Shown: piece after piece, positions 24,101 through 36,298 of the stretch
Layout of the letters: each line of letters opens with the position of its first letter
Position numbering within the stretch: the first letter of the stretch is position 1
NCBI GenBank assembly: GCA_003427395.1
Contig: BFEA01000123.1
Span: forward strand, 2,434,449-2,480,918
Direction of reading: 5' to 3'
Origin: Chara braunii
Lineage: Eukaryota > Streptophyta > Charophyceae > Charales > Characeae
Length of the DNA: 46,470 bases
Translations under genes and position numbers: made by a program
Notes under the pieces: generated by a model
Database searches by the model: none
Seen by the model: the letters and a program-made list of their open reading frames with translations, nothing else
What the model was told of the DNA's origin: nothing

Positions 24101-27100
24101 CACAAGTATAGCCCAATGCAGCCTCAGCGTCAAAGGTCTGAAAAGGTGGGTCAGCTGCAGCCGCCTGCCACTTCTGTTTCCAGACCTACAGGATGGTTAA
24201 ACCACCAGTTAGTTCACACAAGCCTACCTTCTTCCCCCGAATACAACGTACGGTCATTATAGCTGTACTTGACACATCTTTCAGTCTAGATACAGCTAGA
24301 ATGACCGTACGTTGTATTCGGGGGAAGAAGACAGGTTGACGAAGCTACCTTCCAAGGCTCGCAAAATGCTCTTACCGTGTATACCGGTGAGAGCACTACT
24401 TAGGTTCGTGTGAACTAGCGGTTTAAGGTTGGTGATCCACCTTTCAGCCTGAAGGCCTGTGCCTGAGGAAAAGTCCTGTGGCTGCCAGTCTCAGCGACGG
24501 GATCGTGATCACAACTCTGCATCTCTGCTTCGCTCCTCTTCCCCTTCTCCCTCCCTCCCCTCGTGTAGAGCTTCTCCATCCCCTTCCCCTTTTCCTTCTT
24601 CCCTCCTCTTGTGTAGCATTAATAATTGCATATGAATGAGCATCATTAAGAGAACAGACAAAATGTAAGGTGAAGGGGTTGCTGTGGTGACAGTTTACAA
24701 CACACACATGCTTGAGCACACGCACACACACACACGCACATCCAGGTGCACACACAATCAATGTGGCCAGCCTTGTATGTGTGAGCCACAGTAAAAAGGG
24801 ATCTGCGAGAACCTAAAAAAAAAAAAAAAAAGAGGTAAAAATGTTTCATTGTCTGCAACAGAGGTAAGCTGCATCGATTTTGGATCTACGCATCTGGGTG
24901 GAACAGGGCCTGTTGTGGTGAGCACGTGCACACACAGCACAAACGCACATGTTCGTGCACACGCACATACACACACACACAGCAAGAACATTTTCACTCA
25001 CCAACTCCAGTGCTCGTTGGTATGACAGCTCTGCCCCAGCATAATTCTTCAAGGCAAATAATGCCTCCGCTTTCCTGAAATGGCCCTGAAAACGATGAGA
25101 GTCATATAAGAAAGGTATTGCTGAAAAACTACATCCACATTTTTCACCGACAACTGAGGTAGACGCCCACAATGTGCTACAAGCGCACGGCGAAGTCATG
25201 CCATTTCCTTTATCCCAAAAATTAACCATTAAACCACATTGGCAATGAAGAGAGTAAGAGAGCTAATTGATGGGTAAGAGAAGCGAGAGAAGGGAACAGC
25301 AGGAGAAGAGAGTGCAATAGACAAGGGCAAGAGAAGCAAACAGAGAGTGCAGAGCCTCACGATTATTGGCACAGTTCAAGTACAGAGAGATGGGGATAAA
25401 AGAAGAGAACTACAGTATGGAAGACAGTCAAGCGGTAATACAGAGAAGGGGGAAGAGATTAGAAGATGTGGACAGGGAAGGAAAAAGGACCAGGGTAGAG
25501 GAAAAAGACTCAAAAGGGGGCAAGGTGCAACAAGCGGGGAACAGCAACAGAGATCACAATACCAAGGAAGGCAGGGAAGCGAACAGGAGAGTCGATTGGC
25601 TTTTTGTGATTAATACAAATCAAATGAAACACCAGAGCTACCGTCTTCACCCGAATACAACGCCCGGTCATTATCGCTGTATCTGGATGGAAAAGTTGCC
25701 CCAAATACAGCCATAGTGGTCGGGCGCTGTATTCGGGTGAAGACGGTAGAAGTTCTTGGAAATAATCTCAACGAGTTCAGTTCAAGAACAAATCTCTCAA
25801 GCACCAGCAAATCCCACAATTCATCGACAAGTGGGAAAACAAAGTACTGCGGCTACTGCCCAAGGCGCTTGCACAGCACCATTTTCTGGGTCTAAAAAAA
25901 AAACCACATTGAAGCAAAAGATGCATCTCCCCATCAAAGCGAAACTTTGACCAGGTTAGAACCCTAACATTTGACTTTTGGACCCCAGGAATTTGACTTT
26001 TGGACCCCAGGACCGGCAACCCCTTCACTTACTTTGCTGAAGGTTTGACTTTCTTTTAGAAGTAAGGCCTTTAAAACCCTCGATCTGTGGTCTGGACACG
26101 ACTTTCCTTTTTAGGGTAATGACCTAAGTTCCGTTACGAACTTGACTGAATCTACCGACTCTTTTTACGTCTTTTGACTCTCCATGACCTAAGTTCAATC
26201 CCATTCAGCTGCAAGTGTTCAGCTGAACCCAGCTTGCAATTGGGGAAGAGAAAGAGGGGGAGAAGGGCAGGAGAGAGAGGGGATCGTTCAGCCCACGTTG
26301 AGTTTGGTCCAACCAAGCCCAGTGAGCCATAATGCTGAACCCAAAAAAAAACACTCTCCAGGTGACATCGCAAGGAGCACTTATGGCAGACAGCAGTGCA
26401 TGACCGAAGTGGAAAATTAGGGTATGTCATTCAAGGACAGGAATATCTAATGAACCCATAACTTGAAATCATCACGCCCCCACTCACAAACATATTAAAA
26501 AAAAATGTTCAGTCTCTCCTCCCTCTTCCACCTCCACGGTCCTCTCCTCCTCCAGCACCACCTCACATTGTCATCAATTATCATCTACTATTGGTTAAAA
26601 ACTCTTCACACAGTCCTTCGGGACATCCGTTAAAATTGGAACAATACAGGGAAGATTAGCATGGCCCCTGTGCAAGGATGACACGCATAAATCAAGAAAT
26701 GGTGCAAATTATTAAAAAATAATAATAATAAATAAATAAATAAAACTCTTCACACAAACCACCTTGCCAGACCACAATGTTATTCTTCAGGTTGATTCCA
26801 CTCAGGCCAGCGCCATTAAGATCTACATCGGATATGACAATACCGTCCTTCTGAAGCACTATCCCATCCCCTTCCTCAATCGCCATCAGCAGCATACAAG
26901 TCCTAATATAAACATCTTTCTCCTCCCAAGACTATGGCATCTTCGTCATATCTCTCTCTCTCGCTCTCTCCCCTTACCTACAGTGCATATCTGCACCTTC
27001 TCCAACCTAGCTATGGAAGCGGAAAAATAAGAAAGTCGCTCACCAAGGTCTCGCTGTACTACCGTGGTCACCGAGACAAAAAAGAAAGGGGTTGTATTTG

Positions 27101-28143
27101 TCCACTTTCTAGCAGAAGATTCATTCACATTTTGCACATTTGCTGAGGAGTGGAGCAAGGGCCCAAGTAGGGGAAAGGAATGAAACTCAACCCAGAACAT
27201 GGAAAGGTACGTCGCTAGTATCGCTACTTTACTTTTACCTTTTTGCCAAGGCTATGAGGCCCCCAGCCGTGGTCCAGAACTGAGCCTACTCGGCCTGGAC
27301 CCGACCCCCTTGTGGAGGCAAAGTTGGTCTCTTTCACTCGAACATAACACATATGCGTTGTAAACGAATACAACGCATACCGTATTCGTTTACAACACAT
27401 ACGCTTTATGTTCGGGGGAAGACGGCAGCTATGGCCAACACCACACACGCTCTCCACCTTTGGCTGCCACTTTCACTGCCAGTCCCTCTGTTGCTGCCCC
27501 TTCCTCTTGCACTCACGCTCTTGACCTCAATAGCACTCTAGCAATACGCGCCTAGCAGATCTGCAAGGACTTATACTGTACTGATCGGCCTGGACTGCCT
27601 CCTCTTGACCCCAAATGAAGGGCGGAGGTTCACTTGTCTGAGTTCAGAGATGCCGATGCGGTCCAAAGCTGCCTGGACCCAGGTAGCCCTGAATGCACTA
27701 GGTGTGTGATCTACGGCCATGCTTGATTTCTGGAGGTCTTCGGCTCTTGNGATGCGGTCCAAAGCTGCCTGGACCCAGGTAGCCCTGAATGCACTAGGTG
27801 TGTGATCTACGGCCATGCTTGATTTCTGGAGGTCTTCGGCTCTTGGTCTGATGGACCCGGAAGAGTCTGACTGTGACTCTTGTGGGCCCTGGGTTCAGTA
27901 TACAAGGCCCTGGGGACTAAGTAAGCTGGAATCCTTAGCCCCAAAACTTTTGACCTCAGGAATTTGAGATGCGTCCCTGGGGCCCACACACTAACATCAT
28001 GATTAACCGAACCTGGGCCCACCCCTTTGACTCAGCCAAACACCACGCCCCAAAAACTGCTGAATTGTTGTTTCAACTATGGATCCATACAGAACGTAAT
28101 CAGAGGCGGCAAAACACCTTCACGGAAAACCAGTTCGAACAAA

Positions 28144-28239
<96 letters not shown>

Positions 28240-31200
28240 NNNNNNNNNNNNNNNNNNNNNNNNNNNNNNNNNNNNNNNNNNNNNNNNNNNNNNNNNNNNN
28301 NNNNNNNNNNNNNNNNNNNNNNNNNNNNNNNNNNNNNNNNNNNNNNNNNNNNNNNNNNNNNNNNNNNNNNNNNNNNNNNNNNNNNNNNNNNNNNNNNNNN
28401 NNNNNNNNNNNNNNNNNNNNNNNNNNNNNNNNNNNNNNNNNNNNNNNNNNNNNNNNNNNNNNNNNNNNNNNNNNNNNNNNNNNNNNNNNNNNNNNNNNNN
28501 NNNNNNNNNNNNNNNNNNNNNNNNNNNNNNNNNNNNNNNNNNNNNNNNNNNNNNNNNNNNNNNNNNNNNNNNNNNNNNNNNNNNNNNNNNNNNNNNNNNN
28601 NNNNNNNNNNNNNNNNNNNNNNNNNNNNNNNNNNNNNNNNNNNNNNNNNNNNNNNNNNNNNNNNNNNNNNNNNNNNNNNNNNNNNNNNNNNNNNNNNNNN
28701 NNNNNNNNNNNNNNNNNNNNNNNNNNNNNNNNNNNNNNNNNNNNNNNNNNNNNNNNNNNNNNNNNNNNNNNNNNNNNNNNNNNNNNNNNNNNNNNNNNNN
28801 NNNNNNNNNNNNNNNNNNNNNNNNNNNNNNNNNNNNNNNNNNNNNNNNNNNNNNNNNNNNNNNNNNNNNNNNNNNNNNNNNNNNNNNNNNNNNNNNNNNN
28901 NNNNNNNNNNNNNNNNNNNNNNNNNNNNNNNNNNNNNNNNNNNNNNNNNNNNNNNNNNNNNNNNNNNNNNNNNNTTTTTTTTAATAACTTCATTTCTCAA
29001 GCCACCACCATCCCAGGGCTGAGAATCCGTTTCTACAGTTTCTGTCAACCCGCTGTGGAGATCTCACAACTGGCCAACCCTGAAACCAAGCAACAGATCC
29101 TGCCTGCCTCCCAAGGTCAAAGGTTCAAAACCTGCCAAGATGTCACGACAAATTTACTCCCCTTCAGATTTTTTACATTCTTGTTTCTTTTTGTTGGCAT
29201 GCGCTACAAGGGCCCACAAAATGGGACTGTTGTCTGATCTGACTACCAGTATCTAGTATATCCCACACCACTTGTCAGTCTCAGATGAGGGAAAGAAGCC
29301 CAGGGGAAAAAACAAGCATTGGGTCATATAGCCCCCTACTGCGGGGAAGGGCTGCAATCTGAGAGACCACAGCCAACACCAAATGTGTGTACAGAAAACA
29401 ATAAGATAATAAATTAATGAATAAAAATATCGATAAAAGCTTTAACAATCAATGACGGTGCTGCACATCACAATCACAATATAATAATATAAACATAATA
29501 AATAGAACATCATAATGATGACAACAACAATAGATAGTAAGACAGCAAGTAAAGTTAATAGTGGACAACCACAACACTAAGTAAGTAACAACAGCACTGC
29601 ATACCAAGCTCACAATCGGACCAAATCTTCATCACGTTGGTAGGCAGTACTCCGCAGTACTCCACACCAGTTCTCTTCTCTTCTATTTTCTGTGCGTGTT
29701 CGTCTGTGCATGCGTGCCTTTACCTCAAGGTTCCAATTTCAAACCCTGTTGTGGATAGAATACTGCCCACATCACTCCCCCAGTTGGAAGAGTCATACTG
29801 TACGGAAAGGTCTGACACGATGCCACACCAACACATGCCACGCCTGCAAGATGTTCCAAATGGATCTCACCCCAGCTGTCCCAAATGGGTGTTCTCGTGG
29901 CAGCTTAGGACTGGACAGACGGGGATTTTGCATGATCTTAATCTCTGAAAGTCTGCGTCATCTAGAGAATTTTTCTCCCCTTCTTTTCTGGCTGAAAACG
30001 GCCACGTCCGATCAGATTAGACAGAAGATTGAACTACCTGGGTCAGAAAAAAAAAAAAAAAAAAAAAAAAAGAACTACCTGGGTCAGTTGCAAGTCTTTC
30101 ATCTTGACAAATGTGTTTGCTTTGTTTTTTTTTCGTTTTTTTCTGACAAGGCCATCATAGATCCCGTGAAGCGATTCCTTTTTCTTTTCTTTTTTTAATA
30201 GATCCCACAAAGACATTCTTCCATGTTCTTTTTTTTAAATAGATGCCATGAAGCCATTGTAGCAGATCGATGATGAGGCCGAGGACAGAAATGTGTTTCT
30301 CCCTCTTTGCCACACTTTTCGGAAGGTCTCCACCGAGTGTCACACTTTCTGAAGTATGTTTTTTTTCTGCAAGATGGCACCTGTTAAAAAAGTTCCGTCT
30401 TCGGTTATTATTGTCGACTTAACGGTTCCAGGTCATTCAATCTCCTGTCTACCCTGACACGCTATCTGCCAGTAACTCGATCCTTATGCCACCAGTACCC
30501 CAGGGGGTCTTAGGCCCCCCCTCTGGGGAGGCTCTGATGCAAATGCATATTGACCCGCGCGGCGTACCGATTCAGCGACCGCGTTAACGGCCTAAAATGG
30601 TGGAGGTACTGGTAGTTTAAATGCACTAATGGTACTGTCATACAGCATCACTAACTGGTCAAGTCAACAAAACACAGACACACAGTATACAGTCATAAAC
30701 AGCTACTGTCTCAGCGCAAAATTGTCTCTGCAGTTTTCTCCCTATAATTATAATTGGAACGCCACCCTGTTTTCTAAATGGGGAGGTCCAGTAAGCAAAC
30801 TCACCCATGTGACCCATGATAAATTAATTTAATATCATGTGGCCCCATGGACCGCGGATAGACTCAAATTCTCACTTGTGCTTTCCTTTTTCTTTTTTTT
30901 TTCCAAAACAGTTGGGACCATTTTTTTTAGTTTGCGTGTCTCATCCTTGCACACACGTGTATGTTTCAGGAACCCTATCCATTTTTTCTCCTCCCATCGG
31001 CCTTCTACTTTTCTTGCTTTCCTCTCCTTTCTCTCAATAACACTATCTGGTGATAATTAGCGCCAGACTCGGTATAGAAATCCTGTCCTAAGTACCCCAC
31101 AAAACCAAAGGGTAGGCTATGGACACACAGGAACTCTCTTGACTGGATTCTGCACTGGTAGAATCCTTGACATAGCTAATACAGCCACGATAATAGGGAG

Positions 31201-33733
31201 TTCTGTTGGAAGGAGGGAAGGGGGAAGGGGGAGGGGGAGGGGGGAAACAAGGTAGAGCACTGCACCACGTGCATGCAACATGAGCATGCGACGGGCACCA
31301 CATGCTCACAACATGAACATGTGAGGGGCACCACATGCACTCAAGTGCCTCACATGATGTACACCTGCACCAGGCAACATTTTTGGGTCCTCAAGATGTG
31401 CCCAAGACGTAGAGGATCCATAGAGGGCCATAGGAAATCTGCCAGGTCCAGGTCCATAGTCGGGTCTACAACCTACGTTTGCCAAGGGGAAAAACATGCC
31501 CCCCTAGGAAAAGGGGTAGGAAAGGCCTGATTTCTGTACCTGACCTAGGCGTTTGGCACTGAATTGAGGCTGTTGGCAGGTAAGGAGGCCCGTCATCTAC
31601 CCAGTTTGTGTGGAGATGTTGGGCACTTGCCCGCGGCAGTTAAACCACCAGTACTTCCTAGAGTCATGCCCGTTAACGCGCCACGATTTTAGGAAACGTA
31701 CGGACTACTACAGGAGCGCCCAAATTCATCCGACTAGAAACTTTTCTACTTTATTTTTTCCCTCGGGCGATATCTGGGCCAAGTACTGCTGGTTTAAGGG
31801 GGCCCATCATCCAGTCTACCCAGTTTACGTGGCGGTGTGGGCACTTGCCGGCAATCAGTCTTCACATAATGTAGCCCCACTGTTTTTTTTTTCTAAAGAA
31901 AAGACTAAAATGACAAAAACAAGATGCCGGAGCTTTGACCACAAAATCATGAGGACGCTCCGGGAGTGTTGGCTGTGGGTGTAACCCCTCCCTCTCCACC
32001 CCCACCACAACACCACACACATGCACACAAACAAAGGCCTGCATGGAAGCACGGGCAATGTTCATTCTTGGTGGGATGTTGTTTGGTCACAGGACCTCCT
32101 TCACAAGGACGCTCCGCGAGTGTTGGCTGTGGGTGTAATTCCCATGGGCCGCCGTTCCAGAGGACGTGGAAAAAACAAGTATGCGTTAACACACCTGGTG
32201 TCGTGAGGGAGAGGGGGTGGAGAGGTGGAGGGGGATGAGGGCTGAAACGTGGAGTGTTGGTGGATGGTCTTATTAGAGGGCTTTTGTCACAGGTGAGAAT
32301 CCCATGGAGCTCCCCCCCCCCCCCCTCCCCCCAACCAAAAAAAACCGCTTTTGGACAGGTATGGGTGCTTTTCACCCCGTGGAGCTCCTGGGACTGCACG
32401 AAACTTCCATTCAGCAGGGACCAGGCAGGGCGGTTCCAGTTGAGCACCATTGTACATCCAGAAAAGACCTCGTGTGAGCATGGCCTCAGTTCGTATGTGC
32501 GACTATGTGCGACTACGTTGATGTTAAGATTGCAAGAGGGAGGGTGGACTGTTTGACAGCGACTCGCATAACAAGGGAATCTTGCGAGAGAGCTTCGTGA
32601 AGAGCCTTCCAGTGTCACAATCCAAGTGGCAGCAACAGCATTTAGTTCGTGATTTTGGTGCGACTGCCAGAGAGATGCTCAGCACGGTAGGACACTCCAG
32701 CTTTTGCTTTGAGATGTTTAGTTGAGTGGTATTTGTTTTGGAAATGGTTTTAAGAATGGCGTGGTATATTGAGATGTTTAGTTGAGTGGTATTTGTTTTG
32801 GAAATGGTTTTAAGAATGGCGTGGTATACAGACTTATAATTTTTTCCAAGCCGTTAACAGCAGGGTGGCAAGTGTGTTGTTATTTTTCTGCCCCTTCTTT
32901 CATATTCAACGACATAGGGTGTGGGAGCCCTTGGCACTTAACCTCACAAACATGGCAAATCCTCAGCTTTACCATAGAGATGGGATCTGGAAGGATTTGA
33001 GCATTATGTTTGGCGTTTACACACACGCAAACTCTGGGCGACGTGAGTCCTTATCAATCCCTCAAATGCACCCTGGGCAGACTGCCGACGTTCAACCTGT
33101 GCTGCTGAGTCGGTGAAAGTCTGGCCAAGCGGTCCCGCACAGTCATGCTTTTTTTTTTAACGGAGAGGAGGTGTAGCGGAGCATGACACCCCCCCCCACA
33201 CACACACACACCCACACCCACACCCACACACATGCATGCACGCAAACACACACAGGAAGTTCAACCTCCTGATAAGTTGATAAAAGCCTGACGAGACAGT
33301 TTGGAAGCTGGTGAATTTTCACAAAATTTACAAGCGATACATGCTTTTTGGGGGGTTTTGTGTACAGCGAAGATGACAACACAAACACAGGGAGCAAGTT
33401 GCAGGTTGGGAAGGGCATTCCGCCATCAGCTGCAGCAGAACCCACCTTGCTCCAGCTCTCCTTCAAGTCGATGCATTTGTCAGCCTCCACCAAGGCCTGA
33501 AGAAAAAAATGGCACAGAAAGGTACACAAGCAAACACCCCCAATTGTCATATGTGTCCAGATCAAATCCGGCACAGGAAAAAACGGAAAGATTGTACCTC
33601 CTTGGCAGCTAAACACTCCACACATGTAACCAGATAAAGAGTTCAACTTCTTCAGATACACATCAATGTTGACGGCTACCCCCTTCGCAAACACACAACC
33701 CAGCTTCCATTCTACCTCAAGCACACAGAAAGC

Positions 33734-33809
<76 letters not shown>

Positions 33810-36264
33810 CGCTCGCTCGCTCGCTCGCTCGCTCTCGTATTGCAATATTCTTACTATTCACAAAATCGAACGACGAAGGACGGACCAACCACAAGTGCTG
33901 GTTCCCTTTGTCAATTGCAAGGCTCCTCCACCTGTGTGGACAGAAGTGCCCATGCACCGGCCAACAAAAAGCGTACTTGCAACCTCTAGAAGACATGACA
34001 ATACTTCACGCATAAAGTGCAGCCCACAGCACAAATAGAAAAAAAAAAAAAAAAAAAAAAAGACAAGTGGCAGCGGTACGACCTGATCCAACCTCACAAC
34101 AAAACGAATGTTGCGGATGGACACGTGGCATAACATTCCAGCAAATCCCGAAGGGGCGGCGCCGGGAGGTTGGGAATGCGTGGTTTTATGTCATAGGAGC
34201 TCACGTGAACCTGACGAAACAGATGTGGAGGGTATCGCGATCAGGTGCATGATCTGTTGAGGTACATGCTGAGAAGGGCATTCTGGCATTCTTAGACCTT
34301 TTCGGGGGGCCACGACCTTTTCGGGGGGGCACGACCTTTTCGGGGGGGCACGACCCTTTCGGGGGGGGCACGAGTCCGTAATCCGTCCATTCGAACTCAC
34401 AGCCTTCACCACGGCGCTCACCTAGTTTCAACGGTACAAATGACACGTGGCAAGCTTGACGTATCGCAGGGCTGAATACACGTGCATTTGTGTGTGCGCG
34501 CGGGCACATGACTGCGTCTTATCAAAATATTTACTTATTTAACCGGTTTAAACCATCTCAGCTCAACCGAAAGTCACCGCTATTAAAGATAAAAAATAAA
34601 AAATAAAAAAGTCACCGCTAAGGCAAAAACGTTCGTCAAACTCCAAAACAATGATCGTTAAAGTTCGGGGTTCAATTCAACAAAAAAAAGGGTTCCAGAA
34701 TCCAAGCTGCTTTAAAAAGAATAGAAAGCTCGGGGTTGCAATCACAGCCGTGCCGAGAGCCAGACACAAACTGATCGCTCTTTCTGCATGGCCACGCCAG
34801 CCTGCATGCATGCGCGTAAATGCGTCGGGGGTCAACTTTCTGAGTTCCACGTAGAGCGACGTGCGAGCTTTACGTGAAGCAAACTGCGAGGTTGACACCA
34901 TTCGCCCTCCTCCGCTTCCGACGTGAATAGATAGCCGATGATTTTTCCTTCTTTTTTTTTTTTGAAGGGAGCCCGTGGATATTTATTATTTTTTTATAGA
35001 AAGGTTGTGCAGGCTGAGGTATAGGCAGGTCTTCACCCTGACGATCAGTGCTTTGATCGCACTCCCACGAGACACCCAGGGAAGAGCGCTNATAGAAAGG
35101 TTGTGCAGGCTGAGGTATAGGCAGGTCTTCACCCTGACGATCAGTGCTTTGATCGCACTCCCACGAGACACCCAGGGAAGAGCGCTGGCATCCCAAGCCG
35201 GGAGACTCCCAACGGTCCCCAGTCGCTCAGCGCCGCACCCCCCATACAACATCCACACAGGCTTGCGACCGTTCGCCCTGACGGGTACCCGGCCAGTCCA
35301 GAATCGCGCATCCGAGTGCGGGATGGTTTTTTTTTTTTTTTTTTTGAGCGCGGGATTATAGTGAGTGCTGACACGGACTCAGAATGTGAAGCTTTCTTTA
35401 GCCTTTTCAACTCCCAATTTTTAAAATCTCCCCGCTTTCTACTTGGGGTAGCTCCTACCCTTACGAGCTTGGGCGAGATTTGAACTCCTACCGTCTTCAC
35501 CCGTATAGAACGCCCGGTCATTAAGGCTGCATCTGGACTGAAAATCGCCCAAAATACAGCTCTAATGACAGGGCGTTCTATTCGGGTGAAAACGGTACCC
35601 AGGAGATTCACGCTTCTGCACGTAGGCGTGTGTGCATGTTCAGTCACAGGCAGGCCTGTAGTTCGATACAGAGAAAAAAAAAACAAACCAAAAAAAAAGA
35701 AATTGAAAAATCGAACTCAGGGATCATTAATAGATGTTCGATTTTTGGCTTTCAAGGGCTTTCGAGTGTTCAGTTACAGTTTTGCGGATTTCCACTTCTA
35801 CAATTTCTCGATTTTTCAATTTCTTTTTCTTTTTCTTTTTTTTTTTTTCCTCTGTGTCGTTCCAATTTTAACGGATGTCCAAGCTTATCCTAACGCCTCA
35901 CAGCCATCCTTCTTCGTCGACTCCGAACCAGAAAAATCAGACGATACGAACCAGAAAAATCAGACGACGAAGAAAAAAAGAACGAGAAGAATACTGAATT
36001 GCAAGGTCACAAATCAATAAAAAAACATGCGTACAAACGCACAGGTCACAAAGGAGTAGAAGGCGCAAGAGCGAGAAAGAGTGGAGGAGGAGGAAGAACG
36101 GAGGAAAAGGAGGAAAGCAGGAAGAAGAGGAAGAGAGGAACAGGAGCAGGAGGAAGTAGAGGAACAGGAGGAGAAGGAAGGAGAACAATGACAGACCATC
36201 ATCATCGAGTAAGGGACGAGAACGAGGAGGAAGACGAGGAAGACGAGGAAGACGAGAGGAAGAA

Positions 36265-36298
<34 letters not shown>

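Noticed and set aside
28027-29237. Open frames of several hundred codons around 28-29 kb
   Set aside because: They consist of microsatellite and N gap translated through.
31947-32618. Minus-strand open frame of 223 codons
   Set aside because: Runs through direct repeats and a long C run. The residues show no domain pattern.
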